DNA from: Chryseosolibacter sp964493505
Lineage (GTDB): Bacteria > Bacteroidota > Bacteroidia > Cytophagales > Cyclobacteriaceae
Direction: 5' to 3'
Assembly (NCBI GenBank): GCA_964493505.1
Contig: CAZBNP010000009.1
Coordinates: forward strand, 1-64,000
Length of the DNA: 64,000 nt
The notes under the pieces were generated by a model that had not been told where the DNA came from, ran no database searches, and was given only the letters and a program-made list of their open reading frames with translations. Below are positions 10,401-19,199 of the stretch, in pieces. A program made the position numbers and the translations under genes. Numbering within the stretch: the first letter of the stretch is position 1; every line of letters starts with the position of its first letter.

Positions 10401-10565
10401 CAGCGATTCACCGGCCGCGCCATCGGTGACTGTGCCGGTTATTTCTCGTTGTGCGACCTGGGGTAAGACAGGCGGTAATGCCGCTTCGGGTTTCAGACCC
10501 GCGTGGGCTTCCGGGAAGAGTAGAATGCCCAGAATAATCAGAAAAGTTAGTTTAATCTTTTGCAT
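7455..10565 (-). CDS. SusC/RagA family TonB-linked outer-membrane receptor
   Basis: TonB-dependent importer that moves oligosaccharides across the outer membrane with the SusD lid. The ATG at 10565 gives a clean signal peptide ending near EAHAG. It is followed by a carboxypeptidase-like beta-sandwich (ITGTVTDGAAGESLPGVSI), a TonB box-like region (LSEVVVIGYGTVNKSDLTG), a plug with DASASAIYGSRGANGVIMITT, and a 22-strand barrel ending in an aromatic LTLTL tail. There is no STN domain, which fits control by the adjacent hybrid two-component regulator rather than by a sigma/anti-sigma pair. Confidence 0.96.
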   Translation of the reverse strand: MQKIKLTFLIILGILLFPEAHAGLKPEAALPPVLPQVAQREITGTVTDGAAGESLPGVSIIIKGTTLGTVTDINGRYRISVPDNNAVLVYSFLGFRSQEILVGFNSEIDVGLLPDIQTLSEVVVIGYGTVNKSDLTGSVSSVQMDAIKDIPANSVEGLLQGRSAGLQVINSSQNPGAGATVRIRGGSSLQGSNAPLVVVDGFPLGDAGNLHQINPNDIESVEILKDASASAIYGSRGANGVIMITTRKAKAGQTKISLQQQSTLSQFTSKVNLWRDPVLMAQLNNESRVNGGFPAQYIGAVSPTGIYYPSIEELSNGEWPHNIRWDDLVFREAPVSNSTTLNISSANDKTSFNLSANYYTDKGVYIEDDFSKLNYNLNVSHKIYDNLKVTFANILTRGSRNNNGGLAYWRSPIIPVYDENGDYYRYNNNDFDHPIAITQHRLNKTRSLDVLSFIDVEYEVLPSLLLTSRLNYKYGNSLTDQYQPRKYTQSGEFNNGSASINNWQGNTFVSETFANYNKHINEHQFGVMVGYSYQQDLVRTFDLGAKDFINEVLQNENLDAGNPELNTVGNGLTKTELVSGIFRMNYGFRDRYLLTVTSRADGSSKFGANNKWALFPSGALSWKAHEEDFIQQLNTFDELKFRASYGISGNQGISPYQTLSRFGVSNYYNDGSWVTVIGPGREVGRAGQDGIEVLWGGIPNPDLRWETTAQLNLGVDMSFLDGRLRATVDYYEKYTDDLLQQRILPLSSGYDRMLVNDGSITNKGIEVTLDGTVLQTKDLTLNATAIYYRNRNQVTNLGNAQESGNITDPNTGMQFRYFGNSIEMYRGYPNILAIGQPVNVFYGYLTSGIVQSLEDGIEAGLEGDLAQPGEFKYIDINDDGVIDENDRTIIGDPTPDFMASLNLSLTYKRFDISVFLNGVFGNDVLNSQAFNQPNNQPFRWTPDNPTNDYPALRDGRQVKFSDWWIEDGSFVRLQNLNLGYNIGISRGLSARVFMNASNVLTFTKFNGYDPEVGTDGRYSGGYPRLRKMTLGLTLTL

Positions 10566-10589
10566 AGGCGGTAGGTTTGTTATCAATGT

Positions 10590-10597
10590 CAAAACTA
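10590..10597 (-). promoter_or_regulatory. Possible -7 element upstream of first susC
   Basis: Read on the minus strand the sequence is TAGTTTTG, an exact TAnnTTTG match of the Bacteroidota housekeeping consensus. It lies 24 bases before the susC ATG. No good TTG/TTTG is found at the proper -33 distance, which would fit a promoter that needs an activator such as the divergent regulator. Confidence 0.35.
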
Positions 10598-10801
10598 GGT
10601 GTGCTTGTCAACATTCCGGTGTCCTATCGTCCTGAAAACCGGAACAACCGTCCCGTTTTGTTGTCCATAGCGTGAAATACGATAACTTTATCGAGAGACC
10701 TACAAGCACCGCAACTTAACCGGATGCGTTGCGGGATTGCGTTTTCAAAAGAAACTATCTAGTTTACCTGTTGGTCGGACTATTCCTTAGCTTGTGCAAC
10801 G

Positions 10802-13800
10802 ATGAGGCTTTTGATCTTAATTGTACTTTCAGTAGTCATCTCCATCCCTGCTTCGAGTCAGATCCGGGAGTTGAAGGTGGATAACCTATCGACTTATGAT
10901 GGCATGCCTACCGACAATATACTCTTCACGTACCAGGACTCGTTTGGATTCCTGTGGCTGGCGTCATACGAAGGACTGATACGGTGGGATGGCACCATTT
11001 ACAAGCGATTCCTCTACTCGCAGAGCGACAGTACCAGTTTGTCGGGCAACATTGTTTACAAAATCCACGAAGACCACCAAGGACGCCTTTGGGTTGGTAC
11101 CATCGACGGGCTCAATCTCTTTGACCGCGCCCACGAGCGATTTATTCGGTGTGATATCGGTAAAGAGACTACGAAGATCCCGGTGAATGACATTCGGGAG
11201 GATTCGAAACACCAGCTTTGGCTGGGCACATCCTACGGGCTTTGCCGTTATGACCACGACACAGGCGTGGCAAAGTGGTTCGTGAACGACCCGGGGAATA
11301 CGAATACGTTAAGTCATGATGTGATTTTCCGGCTGACGCTGGATGGAAATGATGATCTATGGATCGCGACATTTGGAGGAGGTGTTACCCGATTCTCGCC
11401 GCAGACGGGAGTTTTTACCCGGTTCCTGCACGACGAGAATGATCCGTCGACGGTGTGCAGTAACAAGATAAAAAGCATTCTTGCCGATCAGCGCGGACGT
11501 ATCTGGGTAGGATCGTTCGATAAAGGCGTGACACTCCTCGACCCTCGGGGTAGGGTGTTGCGGCATTACCGGCACCTTGGCAATACTGCCGGTAACCGGA
11601 TTCAGAGCGATGTCACGTGTATTTACGAGGATGCGAACAACACGATCTGGCTGGGTATCAAAGGCCAGGTACTTCAATACATGAGGGACGATAGCGATGA
11701 ATTCCTTCCATTTCTCAATACACCGTATAAGAATCCCGGGCTTCAATGCGTGTCGATTACATCGATATGCGAGGATACATTTGGAAATATCTTCTTCGCC
11801 AGCCAGAGTCATGGACTGTTTCGTACCAATGTCTACAAGAACCTCTTCAGACACTTCTATAAGGATGACGAACAGAATAAGGTCTTAAATCACAATGTCG
11901 TTACCTCGTTGCTGGAGGACCGCGCCGGAAATATATGGATCGGGACAGACGGTGGGGGTTTGACGCGGATGAATGCGGCACGGAACAGTTTCACCTCCTA
12001 TACGACTGCACAGGGACTTAGCAGCAATGCGATCATGGAAGTCCGGGAAGACGACGAGGGAAATCTCTGGCTGGCTACCTGGTCGGGGGGTGTTATGGAA
12101 TTCAACCCGGTGACCGGCTCCACGCGAACGTTCATCAACAATCCCGCTGATGTCAATTCTCTGCCATTGAATAATGTAAAGTCAATTCTTCCTCGCGATA
12201 CGCTTGTCTGGATCGGCACCCATGGAGAGGGGTTGGCAGTCTACGATAAAAAGAATGGAAGGTTGATCAATCATCGCAATAACGACGTCCTGCCCTTCAA
12301 CCTGAAAACACCCGCCTGGATCAATCACCTTTTCATCGATTCTCACGACAGACTTTGGATAAGTGCCTATGGGGGTCTGTACCTGTATGACGGGCAAAAA
12401 CTCCATCACTTCACTCCATCGGCAAGTCAAACCAGTATCAGCAGTGATATTGTGAACATGGTCGCGGAGGCACCGGACAAAAGTATCTGGGTAGCAAGCG
12501 AGTCTGGCGGTCTGGACCGTTTCAATGAAAGCAGCCATGACTTCGAACGCTTCACTGAGCGTTATGATCTCCCGCGGACGGTTAAAGGCATCGCCTTTGA
12601 CCATCATGGAACAATATGGCTTAGTTCCAATGAGGGGCTTACGGGTTTCGACGTGTATTCAGGAAAGATTATTCAATACGACCAGTCTAATGGCTTGCAG
12701 GGAAACTCCTTTTTTCATAAATCTATCCTCACCTCGCGTGGAGGAAGTCTTTATATTGGTGGGCCACACGGTGTAAATTCTTTCAATCCCGATAGCCTTC
12801 GGGTGAAGAGGAAGGAGTTCAAATCGGCCGTCTATCTCACGGATCTTTACATATATGACGCGTTGCAGGTCCAGGGAAAGACGGAGTCTCCGTTGCGGGA
12901 AGTACTGGCGTTTACGGATACACTGATCCTGAAACCGGAGCAATCCTTCTTTACAATTGGTTTTGCGAGTGTGAATCTCTACTCCACTTCAAAGACCCAG
13001 TACGCTTACCGACTCGAGGGATTGCACGATAACTGGATTAATACAGGTCACGAGACGAAAGCTTCCTTCACAAAACTCAATCCGGGGAACTATGTCTTCA
13101 GACTGAGGTATACCGATGTGGACGGTCAGTGGCATGAGGCGGAGAGGAGCCTTCAAATTCTTGTTTTGCCGCCGTGGTGGAAGACATGGTGGTTCCGGTC
13201 CGTAGTGGTGATCGGTGCGGTATCTGTTTTGATCGGATTTTTCTATTTCCGGATCTCGTCGGTCAGAAAACGCAACATATTGCTGGAAGCGGAAGTTGCG
13301 CGGCGCACGCACGAATTGTCTGATGCAAATGCTTATCTCGTAGAGAAGAACGAAGAGATCAATCTGCAGAACGAAAAACTCGAAGAATACAACCACGAAA
13401 TTCTGAGACAATCCGAGAAAATTCTCGCGCAGCAGGAACAGAACATCGCGCAGAATCACCAATTGGAAAAGACCGTTCAGGAGCTCCATCGCTCCAATCA
13501 GACAAAGGATCGCTTCTTTTCCATCCTGGCGCATGATCTGCGGAATCCTGTTTCCACCTTGTCGGGGTTGGCGGAATCGCTGAAAAACAACCTTGCACAG
13601 CTTACGAGAAACGACATCCGCGAGTATGTCGATAGCATTCATAAGTCATCGCAATCCGTTTATACATTGTTGATCAATCTTCTTAGCTGGGCCAGGACAC
13701 AGTCGCACGACATTCAGTACTCGCCTGCCGACTTTGATATTATCGGGCTGATCAGAAAGAATATGGCGTTACTGGATCAGCAGTGCAGGAGCAAAAACAT

Positions 13801-15061
13801 TCGCGTGACCCTGACTTCGACGGCAACGCATAAAGTACATGCGGATTACAATATGATTGACACGGTTGTCAGGAACCTGTTAATGAACGGAGTTAAGTTC
13901 ACGCACGCCGGCGGTAACGTCGGGATAGTTGTTGAGGAATGCGACCGGGAGATGGTGGTGCAGATCAAGGATACCGGGATAGGAATGACTCCGGAACAAT
14001 TGAGAGATTTGTTCAAGATTGAGAAAAAGTCGCTGGCAGTGGGAACTGCGGGAGAGACAGGAACCGGGTTGGGCCTTGTGATCACCAAGGAATTTTTGGA
14101 AGCAAACAAAGGCAGCTTGCAATTGACATCTTCAAGAGGAGTGGGGTCCGAATTCCGGATGCGACTTCCGAAATCGGTGGCCACCATCGATCGCGCGCAG
14201 AACGGAAAAACACAGCGAAACGAATCAGACGGCAATGGTGTTATTACCGATTTTCCGGTTGAAAAGCAGCTTAAGTTAAGAGGGAAGAGAGTACTTGTCG
14301 TGGATGACAATGAACAACTACGGTATCACTTGCGCCGGGAGCTATCCGGTACGTTCGAGATCTTTGAGGCGGAGAACGGAAACGAAGGATTGAAAATGGC
14401 TCTTGAAGTACAGCCGACAGCTATTATCACTGACATGGTCATGCCCGTGATGGATGGCGAGCGATTCTGTAAGGAGCTTAAATCGCTTTCCGCAACAAGC
14501 CATATACCGATAATCCTTTTAACCAATCAGGGCTACGAAGACCAGTCCGTTGGCTACGGTGCCGGAGCAGATGTGTACCTGACAAAACCGGCAACCAAAG
14601 AGCTTTTGTTTCAGGTGATCTATAATTTTCTTCACGCCCAGGAAAGGATCCACGATCTGATACTGAAATCGAGCACCTATTTCCCGGAGAATGTGTCGAT
14701 CAGCAAAGTGGATGAGGAATTTCTGCACCAGGTCGTGGCTGTCGTCGAGCGGAACTTGGCAGATCCCAACCTTGATCACCGCTATATCTGCGAAGAAACC
14801 GCGTTAAGCAGAACGGTATTATATGCCAAAATAAAGACGCTGACAGGGCAGGGGGTTAATGAGTTTATCCGGTCCATTCGCCTGAAGAAGAGCCTCGTGT
14901 TGCTGCGGGAGGGTAAACTCAATATCAGTCAGGTTGCCTGCGAAGTGGGATTCAACAATCAGTCTTATTTCAATAAGTGCTTCATCAGGCAGTATAATAT
15001 TTCTCCAAAAGAGTACGGAAAGAATCCATCCAGGCTGGCGTCCCTTGCGTCAATTACTTAA
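10802..15061 (+). CDS. Hybrid two-component system regulator (HTCS)
   Basis: One-protein sensor, kinase and DNA-binding regulator of PULs. A signal peptide (to about residue 20) is followed by a periplasmic two-component propeller with repeated units such as DRRGRIWVGT-like blades (about 25-690), a Y_Y_Y domain (about 705-780), and one membrane segment near 795-815. The cytoplasmic part has a coiled coil (about 820-900), HisKA with AHDLRNP (phospho-His H911), HATPase_c (GTGLGLVI), a receiver domain with TDMVMPVMDGE (phospho-Asp D1211), and a C-terminal AraC-type HTH. It is divergent from the susC operon and most likely activates it on binding a mannan-derived oligosaccharide. Ligand identity is inference. 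Confidence 0.95.
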   Translation: MRLLILIVLSVVISIPASSQIRELKVDNLSTYDGMPTDNILFTYQDSFGFLWLASYEGLIRWDGTIYKRFLYSQSDSTSLSGNIVYKIHEDHQGRLWVGTIDGLNLFDRAHERFIRCDIGKETTKIPVNDIREDSKHQLWLGTSYGLCRYDHDTGVAKWFVNDPGNTNTLSHDVIFRLTLDGNDDLWIATFGGGVTRFSPQTGVFTRFLHDENDPSTVCSNKIKSILADQRGRIWVGSFDKGVTLLDPRGRVLRHYRHLGNTAGNRIQSDVTCIYEDANNTIWLGIKGQVLQYMRDDSDEFLPFLNTPYKNPGLQCVSITSICEDTFGNIFFASQSHGLFRTNVYKNLFRHFYKDDEQNKVLNHNVVTSLLEDRAGNIWIGTDGGGLTRMNAARNSFTSYTTAQGLSSNAIMEVREDDEGNLWLATWSGGVMEFNPVTGSTRTFINNPADVNSLPLNNVKSILPRDTLVWIGTHGEGLAVYDKKNGRLINHRNNDVLPFNLKTPAWINHLFIDSHDRLWISAYGGLYLYDGQKLHHFTPSASQTSISSDIVNMVAEAPDKSIWVASESGGLDRFNESSHDFERFTERYDLPRTVKGIAFDHHGTIWLSSNEGLTGFDVYSGKIIQYDQSNGLQGNSFFHKSILTSRGGSLYIGGPHGVNSFNPDSLRVKRKEFKSAVYLTDLYIYDALQVQGKTESPLREVLAFTDTLILKPEQSFFTIGFASVNLYSTSKTQYAYRLEGLHDNWINTGHETKASFTKLNPGNYVFRLRYTDVDGQWHEAERSLQILVLPPWWKTWWFRSVVVIGAVSVLIGFFYFRISSVRKRNILLEAEVARRTHELSDANAYLVEKNEEINLQNEKLEEYNHEILRQSEKILAQQEQNIAQNHQLEKTVQELHRSNQTKDRFFSILAHDLRNPVSTLSGLAESLKNNLAQLTRNDIREYVDSIHKSSQSVYTLLINLLSWARTQSHDIQYSPADFDIIGLIRKNMALLDQQCRSKNIRVTLTSTATHKVHADYNMIDTVVRNLLMNGVKFTHAGGNVGIVVEECDREMVVQIKDTGIGMTPEQLRDLFKIEKKSLAVGTAGETGTGLGLVITKEFLEANKGSLQLTSSRGVGSEFRMRLPKSVATIDRAQNGKTQRNESDGNGVITDFPVEKQLKLRGKRVLVVDDNEQLRYHLRRELSGTFEIFEAENGNEGLKMALEVQPTAIITDMVMPVMDGERFCKELKSLSATSHIPIILLTNQGYEDQSVGYGAGADVYLTKPATKELLFQVIYNFLHAQERIHDLILKSSTYFPENVSISKVDEEFLHQVVAVVERNLADPNLDHRYICEETALSRTVLYAKIKTLTGQGVNEFIRSIRLKKSLVLLREGKLNISQVACEVGFNNQSYFNKCFIRQYNISPKEYGKNPSRLASLASIT

Positions 15062-15098
15062 TTTGCGGCGGGACCCCGGATATACGCACAGAGTATTT

Positions 15099-16589
15099 AT
15101 GACACGTCATTTATTGTTTTTGATAGCGATTCCATTGTTCGGGTTTGCAGCTCAGCAGACAGATCCCAACCGGAACGTTGCACCGAAACCCAATATCCTT
15201 TTCATTTGCGTCGATGATTTGCGACCGGAACTCGGTTGTTACGATGCGGAATACGTTCACTCACCCAACATTGATCGATTCGCCGAAAAGGGGTTCGTGT
15301 TCACCAACCATTTTGCAACGGTACCCACTTGCGGGGCATCGCGCTTCGGATTGTTAACCGGCATGCTGCCCCGCACGAAAGGTCAGATCTCGAATGATGC
15401 TATCCGCGCTTTTATTTCAAGTCAACCCGAATCGCCAAGGCCTGAAACGTTCATTCATCATTTGCGCCGCAATGGATATTATACAGTCGGGGTCGGAAAG
15501 ATCAGTCACTATGTAGACGGACTTCTGTACGGCTACGCCGATGAAGTCGGAAAGCAACGTGAATTGCCTTACAGCTGGGATGAGATGGTGTTTGACGCGG
15601 GAAAATGGAGTACCGGGTGGAATGCTTTCTTCGGCTATGCCGATGGCACGAACCGGCAAAGCCGGAGCAATCAAGTACAACCTTTCGAGAATGCCGATGT
15701 CGGTGATGATGGATATCCCGATGGACTTACAGCGAACCTCGCTATTCAAAAGTTGAAACAGCTACGACAGAAAGACGAGCCTTTCTTTCTGGGTGTCGGC
15801 TTCTTCAAGCCCCATCTTCCGTTCAACGCTCCGGCTGAATACGCCAAGCTCTATAACGTCGATAGCATTCCGTTAACGCCTTCGCCCGACATTCCGGAAG
15901 GAATCAATCCGGCGAGCCTCCATGCCAGCAGGGAATTCAACCGCTATCTGGCTGGCGAGGAGCAGGCGTCACTCGATCACCCGGTTTCCGACGCATACCA
16001 ACGGCGGGTGAGGATGGCCTACCTGGCTGCCGTAAGCTATGTCGACACCCAGATCGGAAAAGTTCTGGACGAATTGAACAGGTCGGGCCTGGCTGAAAAT
16101 ACAATTGTGGTCATCTGGGGTGATCATGGATGGCATCTCGGTGATTATCGTGTGTGGGGCAAGCACACCCTTTTTGAGCGGGCATTAAAGAGCGTCCTGA
16201 TTATGCGCGTGCCGGGGAAGACGGACTCCGGCGGAAAGATTGACAGGATTGTCAGTTCGGTCGATATCTATCCAACCTTAATGGAACTCTGTGGCGTCGA
16301 AATGGATTTTGATGTTGACGGGAACAGTATGTCGATGTTGCTGGATGATGGAAAAGATCCTGCATGGAAGGATGAAGCATGGGGTTATTACAACCGCGGC
16401 GTAACCGTTCGTACACCCAGGTATCGCTTTACGAAGTACTTCAGAAGTGAGGAGCCGTCCGTTGAGTTGTATGACCATGTTTCGGATCCCTGGGAGAACA
16501 GAAATGCAGCAATGGAGAATCCTGAAACTGTCAGGAAATTTCTTCCGCTGGTGGAGAAGAAAGCTGCTGGCTTTTACGACAGCGAATGA
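15099..16589 (+). CDS. S1 sulfatase, iduronate-2-sulfatase-like, CGASR motif
   Basis: Secreted sulfatase. The ATG at 15099 starts a typical signal peptide (TRHLLFLIAIPLFGFA) and removes an overlap with the regulator gene. CVDDLRPELG holds the metal Asp pair D39-D40. The modification site reads TCGASR with C78: Ala stands at the position that is Pro in the common CxPSR core. The published wider motif allows Pro or Ala there. KPHLPF, GDHGWHLGDYRVWGKHTLFE and the closing SDPWENRNA fit iduronate-2-sulfatase-like S1 members. It starts 37 bp after the HTCS gene, same strand, and may share its transcript. Confidence 0.88.
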   Translation: MTRHLLFLIAIPLFGFAAQQTDPNRNVAPKPNILFICVDDLRPELGCYDAEYVHSPNIDRFAEKGFVFTNHFATVPTCGASRFGLLTGMLPRTKGQISNDAIRAFISSQPESPRPETFIHHLRRNGYYTVGVGKISHYVDGLLYGYADEVGKQRELPYSWDEMVFDAGKWSTGWNAFFGYADGTNRQSRSNQVQPFENADVGDDGYPDGLTANLAIQKLKQLRQKDEPFFLGVGFFKPHLPFNAPAEYAKLYNVDSIPLTPSPDIPEGINPASLHASREFNRYLAGEEQASLDHPVSDAYQRRVRMAYLAAVSYVDTQIGKVLDELNRSGLAENTIVVIWGDHGWHLGDYRVWGKHTLFERALKSVLIMRVPGKTDSGGKIDRIVSSVDIYPTLMELCGVEMDFDVDGNSMSMLLDDGKDPAWKDEAWGYYNRGVTVRTPRYRFTKYFRSEEPSVELYDHVSDPWENRNAAMENPETVRKFLPLVEKKAAGFYDSE

Positions 16590-16651
16590 TTTAAGGGCCG
16601 GATGACTTTGCATGTTTCATATTCAACTCCTTCGGGTTGGAGAGGTTCGCC

Positions 16652-18403
16652 CTACCGCTTGATCAGTTTCCGATGTACCCTTTCTCTATTCCCGCTTAAT
16701 GTTAGGAGATAAAGGCCCGGCGGAAGTCGGGAGATATCAAATCTCCTATCGCCTTTGGTGATATCAAGGTGTGCAACCGCGCGTCCGCTGAGATCGAAGA
16801 TAGTTGCGGTTTCAAAATTTCCAACGGAGTCGATCCACAGCCAGGATGATACAGGGTTCGGATAAACGATGACTTCTTCATTGTCGCCCGGCGATACCGA
16901 GGTGATGGGCTCCGGATCGGGTGTGGGGTCAACGAATGTGATCTCTTCAACTTTGACTTCGCTGATGTGTACATTCCCGGAGGGGGTACCGAGATCAAAC
17001 ACGAGACGCGCAGCCGGATCCGTAGTACTTGTCATGGCAAATGTAAAGCTATAGGTAGTCGGCATTGACGTTATACCCACTCCGTTGTAACCACTGTAGG
17101 CGTCCCAGGGGGAACTGGCTTTACCGGCGTATGCGCTGATACTTCGGTCTGCGGTGGCGTCCGCGGTAAAGGAGACGCGGTATTGTTTATCCTGCTCCAG
17201 TTTTATATTGCTCTTCACGAGCTGCACGTGCCATGACTCTGTACCTCCGTTGACAATCGTAATAGTGAGACTGCCGCCTGATGCCGCCGCCGTTCCGTCT
17301 GCCGTTCCTTGTTTTTGAAGTATCCAACCATCGGTTCCTGATGAGAAGTTGCTCGTGTAGACTGGAATGGTAAATACAGGTGTTGGCTCTCCGAGTTCAT
17401 TGTGGAGCAATGCGTTTACCAGGCGTGAATTGAACTGTTGGGTGGCGGGGTTATAGATGCCAAATCCGGCGCTGAATTCCCAATATGCCCAGCTCAGGTT
17501 TTTCTCTTCAAACCAGCGGGCGAGAAACGTGGTCCAGCGTTCCCGCGATTCTATATCTGCTTTATTGTAGGCACCGAATTCTCCGATGTGGAGAGGAACG
17601 TCGTGGTTTGCGGAGAACTGAAGCGCGTAGTTGAATTCGCTCTGCACCGCTTGTCGGTCGGCTTCGGTGTCCAGCCATTCAGTGCCGAGCCAGGGGTCGG
17701 AGTTCTCCACCCATTCCGCACCCTGGTGTGTGAAACTGAATGGGTTGTAGTAGTGTACGGAAAGAATAATGTTATCGTCGGGTGGCAGTTCAATTTGAGG
17801 AACTGCTGATAGTCCGCCGTACTCTGCAATACCCATGACCACAACACGTGATGCGTTTGTCGTTCTTATCTCTGCCAGCGCGTCGCTGAAGTACTCGTTC
17901 CAGAGCGACGGGCTCAGATTGCCGTGTGGTTCGTTTAGCACTTCGAACAGCAGGCTGTCAGGGTAGGACCTAAAATGATCCGCAATCTGATACCATTGCG
18001 AAAGGAATCTTTCTTTTTGACCGGCCGGATCATTATATAGTGCTTCGTGGTGGTGCATATTAATAATGACATGGAGTTTATATCGCAACGCACTGTCTAC
18101 CACTTCTTCAATGCGGTGCAGAAACTCCGGAGTAATAGTGTAGGGCGGCGATGACATGCTGCGTTCTGCGGTCTCCCAGCGTATAGGAACCCGCACATGG
18201 GTGAAGCCCTTTTCTGCGATCATTTTGAAATAGGAAGCGTTCCATGGATTTCCCCACTCGTCTTCGGCAGGTGCTTCAAAGGCGTTTCCTATGTTGATTC
18301 CGCGTCCGAGCCGCTCGGCGATCCCGAACGCGTGTTCTCTGTTCTGCCCTTGTGCTACGAGAAGGAGGACGCACGCTGGTATAAAGAGTAGTTTTTTAAT
18401 CAC
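16652..18403 (-). CDS. Secreted GH5 endoglucanase/mannanase with CBM and T9SS tail
   Basis: Retaining glycoside hydrolase of family 5. A signal peptide (to about 20) precedes the barrel: GRGINIGNAFE, HVRVPIRWE, INMHHHE, LLFEVLNEPHG (acid/base E158), HYYNPF, and LHIGEFGAY (nucleophile E275). Residues about 345-490 form a CBM4/9 (CenC-type) carbohydrate-binding sandwich. The last about 75 residues, from VIVYPNPVSS through ISRLPPGLYLL to the KLIKR end, are a type A type IX sorting domain. The protein should therefore cross the outer membrane by the type IX secretion system and be released or anchored, unlike the lipoprotein enzymes of the PUL. Cellulose, glucomannan or mannan are possible substrates. 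Confidence 0.93.
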   Translation of the reverse strand: MIKKLLFIPACVLLLVAQGQNREHAFGIAERLGRGINIGNAFEAPAEDEWGNPWNASYFKMIAEKGFTHVRVPIRWETAERSMSSPPYTITPEFLHRIEEVVDSALRYKLHVIINMHHHEALYNDPAGQKERFLSQWYQIADHFRSYPDSLLFEVLNEPHGNLSPSLWNEYFSDALAEIRTTNASRVVVMGIAEYGGLSAVPQIELPPDDNIILSVHYYNPFSFTHQGAEWVENSDPWLGTEWLDTEADRQAVQSEFNYALQFSANHDVPLHIGEFGAYNKADIESRERWTTFLARWFEEKNLSWAYWEFSAGFGIYNPATQQFNSRLVNALLHNELGEPTPVFTIPVYTSNFSSGTDGWILQKQGTADGTAAASGGSLTITIVNGGTESWHVQLVKSNIKLEQDKQYRVSFTADATADRSISAYAGKASSPWDAYSGYNGVGITSMPTTYSFTFAMTSTTDPAARLVFDLGTPSGNVHISEVKVEEITFVDPTPDPEPITSVSPGDNEEVIVYPNPVSSWLWIDSVGNFETATIFDLSGRAVAHLDITKGDRRFDISRLPPGLYLLTLSGNRERVHRKLIKR

Positions 18404-18472
18404 GAACGTAATATACGAAATGACAGGTTATGCATTGTCAGTGCTGCTGAAATATGGCCTGCGGACCTATTG

Positions 18473-18490
18473 CCCCCTCATGATCCTTGA
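18473..18490 (+). promoter_or_regulatory. Shared motif upstream of ECF sigma gene
   Basis: The 18-mer CCCCCTCATGATCCTTGA here is matched at 16 of 18 positions by the one at 20274-20291 in front of the second susC. No other copy was noticed. It ends over the TTG that would be the -33 box of the sigma gene. The pairing of the two sites suggests recognition by the ECF sigma itself (autoregulation plus control of susC) or by another factor acting on both genes. Confidence 0.5.
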
Positions 18491-18516
18491 GAATTTCCTA
18501 ACAAAACGTATATTTG
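18487..18516 (+). promoter_or_regulatory. Housekeeping-type promoter of ECF sigma gene
   Basis: TTG at 18487-18489, a 19-base spacer, then TATATTTG at 18509-18516, a full match to the TAnnTTTG -7 consensus. The expected transcription start, about 6-8 bases after the last G, falls on or next to the GTG at 18524, so the mRNA may be leaderless. Confidence 0.6.
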
Positions 18517-18523
18517 ATTAAGG

Positions 18524-19123
18524 GTGAATCTTACGGTCTTGGTTGAAAGGAAATTATATACGGAAAAAGAGCTGTTTTCTCAGGTGTCGGCCGACAGCCA
18601 TGAGGCATTCAATACGCTCTTTGGCCTTTACCGACCGCGGCTTTTCAGGTTTGCTATTCAACTGGTAAAAGCGCATGACGAAGCGGATGAGGTTGTGCAG
18701 GAAACCTTTGTCAAATTGTGGTTGAAGAGAGATGTTCTCATATCTGTTGACGACCCGGAGAAATTCGTCTACACCGTCCTCCGCAATATATGCATTGACA
18801 GACTCAGAAAAATAGCGCGTGATGGGCGATTGCGCGAAGAGATCTGGCTCCACGTTGATTCGCACGCTAACCCGACGGAAGAGCAGGTTTTTGCCGACGA
18901 AAGCGCCGGCCTTGTTCACCGCGCATTCGAGCGATTATCACCCCACAAACAGGTCATTTTTGAGCTGAGTCGTCACCAGGGCCTCAGCTACGACGAGATC
19001 GCCGATAAGCTCAAAATATCCAGGAATACCGTTAAGAACCAGTTGGTTTCGTCATTGCGGTTTATTCGGGAATACCTTGCGCGTCACCTCGCGATTTTCC
19101 TCTTTTTCTTTATTCATCCCTAA
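18524..19123 (+). CDS. ECF RNA polymerase sigma-70 factor (FecI/SigK-like)
   Basis: Extracytoplasmic-function sigma factor. Region 2 is at about residues 25-95 (HEAFNTLFGLYRPRLFRFAI, then DEADEVVQETFVKLW) and region 4 at about 135-185 (LSPHKQVIFELSRHQGLSYDEIADKLKISRNTVKNQL). The last about 15 residues are hydrophobic. The best start available is GTG at 18524; a TTG at 18539 is the alternative. It is followed by a FecR anti-sigma and a SusC with an STN domain, the standard trans-envelope signalling trio: glycan at SusC signals to FecR, which frees the sigma factor to transcribe the SusCD genes. Confidence 0.94.
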   Translation: MNLTVLVERKLYTEKELFSQVSADSHEAFNTLFGLYRPRLFRFAIQLVKAHDEADEVVQETFVKLWLKRDVLISVDDPEKFVYTVLRNICIDRLRKIARDGRLREEIWLHVDSHANPTEEQVFADESAGLVHRAFERLSPHKQVIFELSRHQGLSYDEIADKLKISRNTVKNQLVSSLRFIREYLARHLAIFLFFFIHP

Positions 19124-19199
19124 AAAAAATCGAATTGTTGATAGTCCGGCAGGCGCCGGCGTTCGTCATATACCCGGAGAACCCACCAAGCCTCCGTGT

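Noticed and set aside
14934..15098. N-terminal extension of the 15099 sulfatase frame
   Set aside because: Overlaps the DNA-binding domain of the HTCS gene in another frame and has no signal-like sequence; the signal starts at 15099.
16590..16651. CTCC ... GGAG hairpin between the sulfatase and GH5 genes as terminator
   Set aside because: Only four pairs with an eight-base loop and no T-run, so too weak to list.
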